In this document: positions 1-8,424 of the stretch, piece after piece | Layout: every line of letters starts with the position of its first letter | Numbering within the stretch: position 1 is the first letter of the stretch | Assembly (NCBI GenBank): GCA_009720755.1 | Contig: WNKV01000026.1 | Span: 1 to 46,211, forward strand | DNA length: 46,211 nt | Source: Rhodoplanes serenus | GTDB lineage: Bacteria > Pseudomonadota > Alphaproteobacteria > Rhizobiales > Xanthobacteraceae | Direction of reading: 5' to 3' | The notes under the pieces: generated by a model | What the model saw: only the letters and a program-made list of their open reading frames with translations | Databases searched by the model: none | What the model was told of the DNA's origin: nothing | Made by a program: the position numbers and the translations under genes

Positions 1-78
<78 letters not shown>

Positions 79-133
79 CCGACCCGTCCTACTCGCGCTC
101 TGACCCCTCACCCCGGCGCGCAAGAACGCGCCG

Positions 134-156
134 ACCCTCTCCCCCCGGGAGAGGGT
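134..156. repeat. Perfect 10-bp palindrome with 3-nt loop
   Basis: ACCCTCTCCC (134-143), loop CCC, then GGGAGAGGGT (147-156). It sits 33 bases before the GTG of the CoxE-like gene. Palindromes of this wording recur in intergenic regions of Hyphomicrobiales and other GC-rich proteobacteria. It could be an interspersed repeat or a terminator of whatever lies upstream. No T-run follows. Confidence 0.6.
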
Positions 157-188
157 AAGAAACCGGCCGCCGTCCGACGAGTTCGGCC

Positions 189-1400
189 GTGACACCCGAT
201 CACGCAGGCCGCCTCGCCGACAACATCGTGCAGTTCGCCCGCGTGCTGCGGCGCGCCGGGCTGCCGGTGGGGCCGGGGGGCGTGATCGACGCCGTCGCGG
301 CGCTGCGCAGCGTCGGCGTCGGCACCCGCGAGGACGTCTACTGGACGCTGCATGCCGTGCTGGTGAAGCGGCACGAGCACACGGCCGTGTTCGATCAGGC
401 GTTCCGCATCTTCTTCCGCCGGCGCGGCTACCTCGAGCAGCTCATGGCCCTGATGATGCCGCAGGCGCCGGGCGCCCCGGCGGCGCCGAAGCCGGCCGCG
501 GCGCGCGTCCATGACGCGCTGTTCGAGGCCGCCCGGGAGACGCTGCGCCGGCGCGAGCGCGAGACCGAGATCACCGCCCACCTCACGGCCAGCGACGCCG
601 AGCTGCTGCGCCGCAAGGACTTCGCCCAGATGAGCGCCGACGAGATCGCGGCGGCGCGCGCCGCGATCCGCCGCCTGGTGCTGCCGCTCGACACGGTGCG
701 GACGCGCCGACTGGTGCCCGACCGGCATGGCCGCCGCATCGACCTGCGCCGCACCCTGCGGGCCAGCATGAGCGGCGGTGGCGCGCTGATCGACCTCAAG
801 ACGCTCGGGCCGGGCGAAAAAACGCCGCCGCTGGTCGCGCTCGTCGACGTGTCCGGCTCGATGGGCGAGTATACCCGGCTGTTCCTCCACTTCCTCCATG
901 CCGTCACCGATGCGCGCACGCGGGTGCAGTCGTTCCTGTTCGGCACCCGCTTGACCAACGTCACCCGGGCGCTGCGCACCCGCGATCCCGATGCGGCGCT
1001 CGCCGCCTGCTCGGACGCGGTGCCCGACTGGGCCGGCGGCACCCGCATCGCCGCCTCGCTGGCCGCCTTCAACAAGCGGTGGGCCAGGCGGGTGCTGGGG
1101 CAGGGCGCCGTGGTGCTGCTGATCACCGACGGGCTGGAGCGCGACGAGGACCCGCGGCTCGCCGCCGAGATGGACCGGCTGCACCGCTCGTGCCGCCGGC
1201 TGATCTGGCTCAACCCGCTGTTGCGGTTCGACGGCTTCGAGCCCAAGGCGCGCGGCATACGGGCCATGCTGCCGCATGTCGACGACTTCCGTCCGATCCA
1301 TAATCTCGACAGCATGGCGGCGCTGGTGCGAGCCTTGTCGGAGTCGGCGGGAGGCCATCGGCGGCGGCAGGGGCATCCCGGACGGGACCGGGTGGCCTGA
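189..1400 (+). CDS. coxE: CoxE-like VWA domain protein
   Basis: Protein of 403 residues with a von Willebrand A domain. The MIDAS motif DVSGS is at residues 220-224, followed by a conserved GGTR segment and an ITDG segment. The N-terminal 200 residues are the helical, Arg-rich extension typical of the CoxE family. CoxE works with the MoxR-type AAA ATPase CoxD in maturing the Mo-Cu or Mo active site of aerobic CO dehydrogenase and related hydroxylases. XdhC and molybdopterin genes immediately downstream support a cofactor-maturation role. The GTG start lacks a strong ribosome binding site. CoxD would be expected just upstream, but only the poly-C tract is seen there, so gene order cannot be checked. 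Confidence 0.82.
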   Translation: MTPDHAGRLADNIVQFARVLRRAGLPVGPGGVIDAVAALRSVGVGTREDVYWTLHAVLVKRHEHTAVFDQAFRIFFRRRGYLEQLMALMMPQAPGAPAAPKPAAARVHDALFEAARETLRRRERETEITAHLTASDAELLRRKDFAQMSADEIAAARAAIRRLVLPLDTVRTRRLVPDRHGRRIDLRRTLRASMSGGGALIDLKTLGPGEKTPPLVALVDVSGSMGEYTRLFLHFLHAVTDARTRVQSFLFGTRLTNVTRALRTRDPDAALAACSDAVPDWAGGTRIAASLAAFNKRWARRVLGQGAVVLLITDGLERDEDPRLAAEMDRLHRSCRRLIWLNPLLRFDGFEPKARGIRAMLPHVDDFRPIHNLDSMAALVRALSESAGGHRRRQGHPGRDRVA

Positions 1401-1455
1401 ATCCGGCGGCCTGAGCCCGACGGCTGGAACGGTCGGTGATCGAAGGAGCGACGAG

Positions 1456-1779
1456 ATGCTGGCGCGCGACGACGATATCCTGAAGGCGGCGGAGGACTGG
1501 CGGGCGGCCGGCAAGGGTGTCGCCCTCGCCACCGTGGTGGAGACCTGGGGCTCGGCGCCGCGGCCGGTCGGCTCTGCTCTGGTCATCGACGAGGAGGGGC
1601 GCTTCCTCGGCTCGGTGTCGGGCGGCTGCGTCGAGGGCGCCGTGGTGTCGGAGGCGCTCGACGTGATCGCGAGCGGCACGCCGCGGATGCTGGAGTTCGG
1701 CGTCGCCGACGAGACCGCGTGGCGGGTCGGCCTGTCGTGCGGCGGCACCATCCGGGTGTTCGTCGAGAAGGTGGAGTAG
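1456..1779 (+). CDS. XdhC/CoxF-type maturation protein, N-terminal domain only
   Basis: A 107-residue protein matching the XdhC_CoxI N-terminal family: GSAPRPVGSALVI, GSVSGGCVEGAVV and GLSCGGTIRVFVE are its hallmark segments. XdhC binds molybdopterin cofactor, promotes its sulfuration and inserts it into xanthine-dehydrogenase-type enzymes. ATG 1456 is preceded by AAGGAG (1443-1448). In E. coli-type XdhC this domain is fused to a Rossmann domain; here the second half is the next gene, 4 bases on. This matches the CoxF/CoxI-like split found in many CO dehydrogenase clusters. Confidence 0.85.
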   Translation: MLARDDDILKAAEDWRAAGKGVALATVVETWGSAPRPVGSALVIDEEGRFLGSVSGGCVEGAVVSEALDVIASGTPRMLEFGVADETAWRVGLSCGGTIRVFVEKVE

Positions 1780-1783
1780 CGCC

Positions 1784-2509
1784 GTGAAGCTCGATCTCCT
1801 GCAAGCCCTCAACACCGAGCGGGCGGCGCGGCGCGCCGCCGTGCTGGTGACCGACATCGCCTCCGGGGCGCAGCGGCTGGTGCGCGCCGCCGAGGCCGCC
1901 GCCGATCCGCTCGCCGATCTCGTGGCGCAGCATCTGCGCACCGGCAAGAGCGGCATGGCGGAGACGCCCGCGGGCCGCGTGTTCCTCACCGTGCATGTGC
2001 CGCCGCCCCGCCTCGTCGTCATCGGCGCCGTCCATATCAGCCAGGCGCTCGCCCCGATGGCGAAGCTTCTCGGCTACGACGTCACCATCGTCGACCCGCG
2101 CACCGCCTTCGCGAGCCCGGAGCGGTTTCCCGACGTGCCGCTGATCGCCGAGTGGCCGGACGTGGCGCTGCCGCCGCTCGGCGTCGACCGCTACACCGCC
2201 TTCGTGGCGCTCACCCACGATCCCAAGATCGACGACCCGGCGCTCCTGCACGCGCTCGCCCGCGACTGCTTCTATGTCGGCGCGCTCGGCTCCAGGAAGA
2301 CGCACGCTCGCCGGGTCGAGCGGTTGACGGCGGCCGGTCTCGACGCCGCCACCATCGCCCGCATCCATGCGCCGATCGGCCTGTCCATCGGGGCCGTGTC
2401 GCCGCCCGAGATCGCGGTGTCGATCCTGGCCGAGATCACGGCGCGGCTGCGGCTGCCGGCCGAGGCGCGCGCCTCCGTCGAGCCGGCACCCGAGAAGGCC
2501 GCATCATGA
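1784..2509 (+). CDS. XdhC family protein, Rossmann domain
   Basis: A 241-residue protein with the C-terminal XdhC Rossmann-like domain. It shows PPRLVVIGAVHISQAL (a variant nucleotide loop), YTAFVALTHDPKIDDPAL, YVGALGSRKTHARR and IHAPIGLSIGAVSPPEIAVSILAEI, all diagnostic of the XdhC/CoxI C-terminal family. It starts with GTG 4 bases after the previous stop and overlaps the next gene by 4 bases (ATGA), so the three are almost certainly one transcript and translationally coupled. It is likely to act with the 107-residue partner in delivering sulfurated molybdenum cofactor. Confidence 0.85.
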   Translation: MKLDLLQALNTERAARRAAVLVTDIASGAQRLVRAAEAAADPLADLVAQHLRTGKSGMAETPAGRVFLTVHVPPPRLVVIGAVHISQALAPMAKLLGYDVTIVDPRTAFASPERFPDVPLIAEWPDVALPPLGVDRYTAFVALTHDPKIDDPALLHALARDCFYVGALGSRKTHARRVERLTAAGLDAATIARIHAPIGLSIGAVSPPEIAVSILAEITARLRLPAEARASVEPAPEKAAS

Positions 2510-4152
2510 GGTTCGGCCCGGTCCCGGTCGGCGAGGCGGCGGGCGCGCTGCTGGTTCACAGCGTGCGGCAGGGCGGGCTGGTTCTCAAGAAGGGGACGGT
2601 GATCGGCGCGGCCGAGATGGCGGCACTCGCCGCCGCCGGCATCGTCGAGGTGGTGGTGGCGCGGCTCGATCCCGACGACGTCACCGAGGACACCGCCGCC
2701 GCCGCGGTCGCGACCGCAGTGGCGGGGCCGCTCGTCCGCGTCGATGCGGCCTTCACGGGCCGTGCCAACCTGTTCGCCGAGGCGGCCGGTCTCCTGGTGG
2801 TGGACCGCGCCGGAATCGACAGCGTCAACGCCGTCGATCCCGACATCACGGTGGCGACGCTGCCGGCCTTCGCCCCCGTGGTCGAGGGCACCATGGTGGC
2901 GACCGCCAAGATCATCCCGTTCGCGGTGTCGGGCCGGGCCTGCGCGGCCGCGGTGGCAGCCGCAGAGGCGGCCGCGCCGCTGGTGCGGGTTGCGCCCTAC
3001 CGGGTGCGCAAGGTCGCGGTGGTGTCGACCCTGCTGCCCGGCCTCGCCGACAAGGTGATCGACAAGACCCTGCGGGTGACGGCCGCGCGGCTGGCGCCGG
3101 CCGGCGCCGCCGTGGTGGCGGAGCGGCGGGTGCCGCACGAAACTGCCGCGGTGACGCGCGCCGTCGAGGACGTGCTGCGCGAGGGCGCCGAGCTCGCCAT
3201 CGTGTTCGGCGCCTCGGCGATCGCCGACCGCCGCGACGTCATCCCGGCCGCCGTGGAGGCGGCGGGCGGCCGCATCGAGCGCTTCGGCATGCCGGTCGAT
3301 CCCGGCAATCTCCTGATGATCGCCGAGGTCGATGGGCGGCCGGTCCTCGGCGCCCCCGGCTGCGCCCGCAGCCCCAAGGAGAACGGCTTCGACTGGGTTT
3401 TGGCGCGGCTCATGTGCGGCCTGCCGGTGACCGACGGCGACGTCGCCGGCATGGGGGTCGGCGGCCTCTTGATGGAGATCGTCACCCGGCCGCAGCCTCG
3501 CGAGATGCCGCCGGCGGTCCCTGCCGAGACCAACGCCATGACGCCGCCGGCGCGGCGGCTCGCCGCCGTGGTGCTGGCGGCCGGCCGGTCGACCCGCATG
3601 GGCGGCCCCAACAAGCTCCTGGCCGAGATCGGCGGGCGGCCGCTGGTGCGCATCGCAGTGGAGGCGGCGCTGGCGTCGCGGGCGCGGCCCGTCGTCGTCG
3701 TCACCGGCCACCAGCACGAGGCGGTGGCGGCGGCGCTGGCCGGCCTGCCGGTGAGCCTCGTCCACAACCCCGACCATGCCGAGGGCCTGTCCACCTCGGT
3801 GCGGACCGGCATCGCGGCGGTGCCGGACGACGCCGAGGGCGCCGTCGTCTGCCTCGGCGACATGCCGCAGGTCGGTTCCGGACTCATCGACCGCCTGATC
3901 GCCGCCTTCGATCCGGAGAAGGGGGCGCTGATCGTCATACCGACGATCGCCGGCCAGCGCGGCAACCCGGTGGTGTGGTCGCGCCGCTTCTTCCCGGAGC
4001 TGGGCCGGCTCACCGGTGACGTCGGCGCCCGCAACCTGATCGCCGCCTATCAGGAGGCGGTCGCCGAGGTGGCGGCCGATCCGGCGGCGGCGACCGACGT
4101 CGACACGCCGGAGGCTCTCGCCGCCGTGAAGGCGACGCTCGAAGGCGGCTGA
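2506..4152 (+). CDS. Molybdopterin-binding / MobA-like nucleotidyltransferase fusion
   Basis: A 548-residue fusion. Residues 1 to about 330 resemble the MoeA/MoCF molybdopterin-binding fold (LAIVFGASAIADRRDVIP and MPVDPGNLLMIAEVDGRPVLGAPGC). From about residue 345 comes a MobA/MocA nucleotidyltransferase domain with the signature LAAGRSTRMGGPNKLL and the metal-binding segment CLGDMPQV. The expected role is conversion of molybdopterin to Mo-molybdopterin cytosine dinucleotide, the cofactor form used by CO dehydrogenase and xanthine-dehydrogenase-type hydroxylases. The start overlaps the XdhC stop (ATGA). This fusion architecture is known in Alphaproteobacteria. The cytosine rather than guanine specificity is inferred from context. 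Confidence 0.85.
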   Translation: MRFGPVPVGEAAGALLVHSVRQGGLVLKKGTVIGAAEMAALAAAGIVEVVVARLDPDDVTEDTAAAAVATAVAGPLVRVDAAFTGRANLFAEAAGLLVVDRAGIDSVNAVDPDITVATLPAFAPVVEGTMVATAKIIPFAVSGRACAAAVAAAEAAAPLVRVAPYRVRKVAVVSTLLPGLADKVIDKTLRVTAARLAPAGAAVVAERRVPHETAAVTRAVEDVLREGAELAIVFGASAIADRRDVIPAAVEAAGGRIERFGMPVDPGNLLMIAEVDGRPVLGAPGCARSPKENGFDWVLARLMCGLPVTDGDVAGMGVGGLLMEIVTRPQPREMPPAVPAETNAMTPPARRLAAVVLAAGRSTRMGGPNKLLAEIGGRPLVRIAVEAALASRARPVVVVTGHQHEAVAAALAGLPVSLVHNPDHAEGLSTSVRTGIAAVPDDAEGAVVCLGDMPQVGSGLIDRLIAAFDPEKGALIVIPTIAGQRGNPVVWSRRFFPELGRLTGDVGARNLIAAYQEAVAEVAADPAAATDVDTPEALAAVKATLEGG

Positions 4153-4250
4153 ACGGTCCCCCGTCGCCGCCGGTACCGGGCGGCCGGCGTTCACCGGCCG
4201 GAAACCACTTCCGCACTAATCTCCGGGCGAATCCTCTGGGGGGAGGGGCC

Positions 4251-4631
4251 ATGGCTCGGGTGTCGCATCTCGGGCGCGTCGTCGCGGCCGCCGCCGTGCT
4301 GCTCGGGATCGGAACGGCAGCCGTGAACGCCGCCGGCGCCATCGCCATCGGGGCCTGCGGGGCCTATGGCTACGCCTACGACCGGCCGAATTTCGTCCAG
4401 GCGGAGGCGGCGGCGCTGCGCCGCTGCGGCGCCCGCGACTGCCGGCTGGTCGCCACCGTGCGGCGCGGCTGCGCTGCCTTCGCGGTCGACGCCAAGGACC
4501 TGTGCGGCGCGCACGGCTACGCGGTGGCGCCGCGGCTCGCCCGCGCCCAGAACGCCGCGCTGAAGCAGTGCTATGTCCACGGCGGCAAGGACTGCGTGGT
4601 CCGCGCCTTCGCGTGCGACGCGCGGCATTGA
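4251..4631 (+). CDS. DUF4189 domain secreted protein
   Basis: A 126-residue protein with an N-terminal signal peptide (hydrophobic residues about 9-27, probable cleavage after VNAAG). It is followed by a Cys-rich module with two related halves: CGAYGYAYD...AALRRCGARDC and CGAHGYAVAP...AALKQCYVHGGKDC. This is the DUF4189 pattern of disulfide-bonded periplasmic or extracellular proteins with unknown biochemical function. A GGGGGAGGGG purine run just before ATG 4251 serves as ribosome binding site. It is monocistronic and convergent with the TetR gene. Confidence 0.75.
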   Translation: MARVSHLGRVVAAAAVLLGIGTAAVNAAGAIAIGACGAYGYAYDRPNFVQAEAAALRRCGARDCRLVATVRRGCAAFAVDAKDLCGAHGYAVAPRLARAQNAALKQCYVHGGKDCVVRAFACDARH

Positions 4632-4642
4632 TCCGCCGCCGA

Positions 4643-4670
4643 GGGATGGATTGCTCGGGATGGATTGCTC
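4643..4670. repeat. Perfect 14-bp tandem duplication
   Basis: GGGATGGATTGCTC occurs at 4643-4656 and again, back to back, at 4657-4670. The second copy runs into the stop codon of the minus-strand TetR gene (4669-4671). It looks like a slippage duplication in the short convergent gap and may be variable between strains. Confidence 0.85.
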
Positions 4671-5376
4671 AGGTGTCTGCGGTCCCGTTCGGCCGCGGCA
4701 GCAGAGCGCGGAGGGCGTGACGCGCCGCCGCGATCAGCGCCTGACCCGGCTCCGCCTCGTCGGGTCCCGAAGCCTCGACGACGAGACGCCCGACAAGGCC
4801 ATCGTACAACCCCAGCAACGCAATGGCGGTGGGCTCCGGCGGAACAGCCGCATCGACGGTTCCGACGGCCTGAGCATGGCGGATCGCCTCCGCCAGGGCC
4901 GTCGTCAGATCGACGTCGAGCCGGCGAAACGCCGCCGCGATCCGCGGATTGCGCCCCGCTTCGGCCAGCACCTCGACGCCGAGGCGGGCCTGCTCCCGCT
5001 GGCCGGAATCGGCGGTCCGAAACGCCTCGGCCACATGGGCTTCCAGAGTCGCGGGCAGGTCTGCGGCGTCGCGCCAGGTGCGTAGCAGCGCCAGCACCGA
5101 TTGCCGCTCGGTCTCCGCCATCGCGAGCACGATGTCGTCCTTGCTCTCGAAGTACTGGTAGAGATTGCCCGGGCTCGTTCCGGCCTCGCGGCAGATATCC
5201 CCCATCGACGCTTTCCAGAACCCATCGCGGGCGAAGCAGCGCGCGGCAGCCGCCAGAATGGCGGCGGTTCGTCGCTCTCGCGCGGCCGGGTCCACGGGTC
5301 GGCCCGGGCGTCGCTTGGCTGGTGCACCGGCGGCCCGCTGCCCGGGTCCGTTGCCCCGGTCCTGCTCGTCGGCCAT
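4669..5376 (-). CDS. TetR/AcrR family transcriptional regulator
   Basis: A 235-residue protein. After a flexible basic N-terminus, residues about 38-82 form the TetR helix-turn-helix (AAARCFARDGFWKASMGDI, then REAGTSPGNLYQYFESKDDI). The rest is an all-helical ligand-binding domain. ATG 5376 was chosen because GGAGGA lies just upstream; a longer reading from 5433 has no such site. It is divergent from the ABC exporter operon, with a perfect palindrome between them, so it most likely represses the exporter and itself and releases on binding an effector. The effector cannot be deduced. Confidence 0.88.
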   Translation of the reverse strand: MADEQDRGNGPGQRAAGAPAKRRPGRPVDPAARERRTAAILAAAARCFARDGFWKASMGDICREAGTSPGNLYQYFESKDDIVLAMAETERQSVLALLRTWRDAADLPATLEAHVAEAFRTADSGQREQARLGVEVLAEAGRNPRIAAAFRRLDVDLTTALAEAIRHAQAVGTVDAAVPPEPTAIALLGLYDGLVGRLVVEASGPDEAEPGQALIAAARHALRALLPRPNGTADT

Positions 5377-5469
5377 TCCCGATGTCCTCCTCGAATGATG
5401 GCTGCGCGATTGCTGCGGCAAACCGCTCCACACATCGGCAGTTTACGGCCGGCGCCGACCATAATATAA

Positions 5470-5481
5470 GAACGATCGTTC
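5470..5481. promoter_or_regulatory. Probable TetR operator palindrome
   Basis: GAACGATCGTTC is a perfect 12-bp palindrome in an unusually AT-rich patch (about 5458-5495) between the divergent TetR and ABC permease genes. Its position, 26 bases before the permease ATG and 93 before the TetR ATG, is where an operator controlling both promoters would lie. AACGATCGTT-type cores are common TetR-family targets. Confidence 0.72.
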
Positions 5482-5507
5482 GATAAAATAAATATGCGAG
5501 CCAATCC

Positions 5508-6743
5508 ATGAGCCGTCTCGGCAACTCCGTCTCGCCATCCCGGGCGGTCCCGACCATCGCGGTCGGATCGAGCGACTCCGGGGTGGGTGCGAGGCCCCCG
5601 GCGGGGGCCGGGCGGGTGTCGCTGGCCCGCCAGACCCTCGTCTACGAATGGCGGCGCTACCTCGCCGCCGTGCTGGCGGTGGCCTTCTCGGGCCTCCTGG
5701 TGCTGGTGCAGGTGGCGCTGCTGCTCGGCATGTTCCGCACCGTCACCACGGTGGTGGAGAGCGCGGGGGCCGACCTGTGGATGGTCGAGCCGACGGTCTC
5801 CTCCTTCGATCTCGCCCGCGAGCTGGCGCCCCGCGTCGAGAACCGCGTGCGGGCGCATCCGGCCGTGATCCGGACCGAGCGGCTCAATCTCGGCTTTGCG
5901 GACTGGCGCGGGCCGGACGGCAGCCGCGTGGCCGTCACCCTGATCGCGCTCGATGTCGGGCCGGGCAGCCTCGGCTTCCCGCGCTCGCTGCCGTCCGCTC
6001 TGCGCGAGGCGCTCCAGCAGCCCGGCGCCGTGCTGGTCGACCGCGCCGACGTCGCCAAGCTCGGGGTGGCGAGCCGCAGCGAAGGGGTCGAGATCGATGG
6101 CCGCCGGGTTCGCGTGGCCGGGACCGTCGGCGGATTCCGAGCGATCGGCGGCGCCAACGTGTTCGTCTCCGAAGCGACCTACCGGGAGATCCGCGGTGCT
6201 GCCGCGAGCCGCGACGCGCCGCACTACGTGCTGGCCGCGCTCGCGCCGGGCGTCGATCCCGCCATCGTGGCGGCCGATCTCCAGAGCGTCGGTGCCGAGA
6301 TGTTCCGCGCCATGACGCCGGATGCGCTCGCCACCATGTCGCAGACTTACTGGCTGCTCGAATCCGGCACCGGAGCCGGCTTCCTGTTCTCGACCGTTCT
6401 GGGCCTTCTGGTCGGCGTCGCCATCACCAGCCAGACGCTGCGGGCCGCGGTGCTCGCCTCGCTGCGCGAGTACGCGACCCTGCGGGCCCTCGGTGTTCCG
6501 CTGCGGGCCTTGCGCGCCGTGGTGCTGGAGCAGGCGGCCTGGATCGGCGCGGTGGGCTTCGTGGTCACGGCCATCGCCACCGCCCTGGTGATCGGCGCCG
6601 CCATGGTGGCCGAGGTCGCGGTGGCGTTGACCTGGTGGGCGGTGCTGGCCACCGCGATCTTCTCGATGCTGGTCAGCGTCATATCGGGCCTCGTGGCGCT
6701 CGCGCCGCTGCTGCGCACCGAGCCGGCGGAGCTTCTCCGATGA
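5508..6743 (+). CDS. ABC transporter permease, DevC/MacB-FtsX type
   Basis: A 411-residue permease with the FtsX/MacB layout. There is one transmembrane helix near residues 52-77, a periplasmic region of about 220 residues, then three helices (about 288-310, 342-370 and 378-402). The text SLREYATLRALGVP is the coupling segment typical of DevC-type permeases. It likely forms a tripartite export complex with the ATPase and adaptor encoded downstream, with which it overlaps by 4 bases. ATG 5508 has no obvious ribosome binding site; a GTG at 5616, nearer the conserved region, is an alternative start. Confidence 0.85.
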   Translation: MSRLGNSVSPSRAVPTIAVGSSDSGVGARPPAGAGRVSLARQTLVYEWRRYLAAVLAVAFSGLLVLVQVALLLGMFRTVTTVVESAGADLWMVEPTVSSFDLARELAPRVENRVRAHPAVIRTERLNLGFADWRGPDGSRVAVTLIALDVGPGSLGFPRSLPSALREALQQPGAVLVDRADVAKLGVASRSEGVEIDGRRVRVAGTVGGFRAIGGANVFVSEATYREIRGAAASRDAPHYVLAALAPGVDPAIVAADLQSVGAEMFRAMTPDALATMSQTYWLLESGTGAGFLFSTVLGLLVGVAITSQTLRAAVLASLREYATLRALGVPLRALRAVVLEQAAWIGAVGFVVTAIATALVIGAAMVAEVAVALTWWAVLATAIFSMLVSVISGLVALAPLLRTEPAELLR

Positions 6744-7489
6744 CGGCGGCCTCGCTGATCATCGATCGCGTGACGCGCAGCTTCACCACCGGCCGTGTCA
6801 CCGCCCGCGTGCTCGGGGGCGTCTCGCTCGCGATCGCGCCTGGCGAGATGACCCTGATCGTCGGGCCGTCGGGCTCCGGAAAGAGCACATTGCTGGCCGT
6901 GGCGAGCGGACTGCTGCGGCCGGATGGCGGCAGCGTGCGGGCGCTCGATGCCGATCTGTGGAGCCTCCCCGCCGAGGCCATCGACCGCTTTCGCCTCGAA
7001 CACTGCGGCTTCGTGTTCCAGGGCTTCAACCTGTTTCCGGCGTTGACCGCCGTCGACCAGGTGGTGCTGCCGCTCCAATACACCGGCCTGGTCGGCGCCG
7101 CGGCGTACGCACGGGCCATGGAGGCTCTCGTCGCCGTCGGTCTCGCCGACAAGGCGCACCTGCATCCGCTCGCCCTCTCGGGCGGCGAGAAGCAGCGCGT
7201 GGCCGTCGCCCGTGCCATCGCCAAGGGCCCGCAGCTCTTGTTCGCCGACGAGCCGACCAGCGCACTCGACAAGGAGAACGGCGCCAAGGTGGCGCGCCTG
7301 CTGCACACCATCGCGCGCCGCGACGGCGCGACCGTGCTGTGCGTCAGCCACGATCCGCGGCTGATCGACCATGCCGATCGCGTGGTGCGGATCGAGGACG
7401 GCGTGCTCACGGCCGACGAGCGGAATCCATCGGCGGTTCCTGCGCCCCCGCTGGCCATGGCGCCACCGCGCCCGGAGATATCCCCATGA
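6740..7489 (+). CDS. ABC transporter ATP-binding protein, DevA/LolD-like
   Basis: A 249-residue ATPase with all canonical motifs: Walker A GPSGSGKST (42-50), Q-loop Q94, signature LSGGEKQRV (146-154), Walker B LLFADE (D170, E171), D-loop SALD and switch His204. It has a short Pro-rich tail. It is closest in style to the MacB/LolD/DevA class that powers mechanotransmission-type exporters. It overlaps both the permease and the adaptor gene by ATGA, so the three products should be made together. Confidence 0.92.
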   Translation: MTAASLIIDRVTRSFTTGRVTARVLGGVSLAIAPGEMTLIVGPSGSGKSTLLAVASGLLRPDGGSVRALDADLWSLPAEAIDRFRLEHCGFVFQGFNLFPALTAVDQVVLPLQYTGLVGAAAYARAMEALVAVGLADKAHLHPLALSGGEKQRVAVARAIAKGPQLLFADEPTSALDKENGAKVARLLHTIARRDGATVLCVSHDPRLIDHADRVVRIEDGVLTADERNPSAVPAPPLAMAPPRPEISP

Positions 7490-8406
7490 TCGCCCGCCTT
7501 GCTCGGACTGCCGTCCTGCTCCTGCTGCTCGCCGCCGCCACCGATCCGCCTCCGTCGGCGCTCGCATCCGAGCCCGCCGCGGCGCCGGCCCGCCGCGGCG
7601 ACGGGGCGCCGACGCTGGTGCCGGTCGGCCGCGGTATCGTCGACATCGAGGGCGGGCTCGTTCAGATCGCGGCGCCGCGCGACGGGGTGATCCGCGACGT
7701 CCTGGTGGAGGAGGGCCAGATGCTGAAGGCCGACGCGCCGCTCGCCGTGCTGGACGACCGGCCGGCCACCCATCAGCTCGACATCGCGCGCGCCCAGCTC
7801 GAGGAGCGGCGCGCCGCCGTCGCGGTGCAGGAGGCTCGCCTCGCCGCCGCCCGCCGCGAGCGCGATCGCATCGCACCTCTGGTCGGCGGCCGGATCGTGT
7901 CGCAGAAGACATTCGACCTGGCGGCCTCGGATGTCGATCTTCAATCCGCCGAGCTTCAGGCCCGGCGGGCCGAAGTGACCACCGCCGAGGCGCAGGTGCG
8001 CTCGGCGGCCTACGAGCTGGCGCTCCGGACCATCAGGGCACCGGCGGACGGCGTCGTGGTTCGCCGCATGGTGCGCCCCGGAGACGGGGTCTCCACCCTC
8101 AACGTGACACCGCTGTTCCTGTTCGCACCGGGCACGCCGCGCATCGTCCGCGCCGAGATCGAGGAGCTGTTCCTGCCCCGCCTGGCGGCCGGCCAGCGGG
8201 CCGAGATCGCCATCGAGAACGCAACGGGAGCGCCAGTGCCCGGCCGGCTGATCCGCATCGGGCAGGCGTTCGGGCCGCGCCGCGCCACCGCCTACGAGCC
8301 GCGGGACCGCGTCGACGTGCGGGTGCTCGAAGTGGTGATCGGGTTCGAGGGGCCAGCGCCGGCGGTGCCACTCGGCCAGCGCGTCGTGGTGCGGTTTCCG
8401 CCGTGA
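7486..8406 (+). CDS. HlyD-family periplasmic adaptor (membrane fusion protein)
   Basis: A 306-residue adaptor. It has a signal sequence or N-terminal anchor (residues 1-28) and a biotinyl-lipoyl half (IAAPRDGVIRDVLVEEGQ). An Ala/Arg/Glu-rich coiled-coil hairpin follows (about 95-175), then the second lipoyl half (IRAPADGVVVRRMVRPGD) and a beta-barrel region. It is expected to link the DevC-like permease to an outer-membrane channel. No TolC/OprM gene occurs in the window, so the complex probably borrows a channel encoded elsewhere. It is convergent with the response regulator, with only 18 bases between the stops. Confidence 0.88.
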   Translation: MIARLARTAVLLLLLAAATDPPPSALASEPAAAPARRGDGAPTLVPVGRGIVDIEGGLVQIAAPRDGVIRDVLVEEGQMLKADAPLAVLDDRPATHQLDIARAQLEERRAAVAVQEARLAAARRERDRIAPLVGGRIVSQKTFDLAASDVDLQSAELQARRAEVTTAEAQVRSAAYELALRTIRAPADGVVVRRMVRPGDGVSTLNVTPLFLFAPGTPRIVRAEIEELFLPRLAAGQRAEIAIENATGAPVPGRLIRIGQAFGPRRATAYEPRDRVDVRVLEVVIGFEGPAPAVPLGQRVVVRFPP

Positions 8407-8424
8407 GGCCCACAGGACGAGGTC

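Noticed and set aside
108-1751. Long minus-strand open frame opposite the CoxE-like gene
   Set aside because: It is an Arg/His/Gln-rich antisense reading typical of GC-rich DNA. The plus strand carries a recognisable VWA domain and XdhC.
2272-4194. Minus-strand open frame of 640 codons opposite the XdhC/MobA genes
   Set aside because: Its composition (Arg, Gly, His, Asp runs) is that of a shadow, and the plus-strand genes have clear family motifs and coupled starts.
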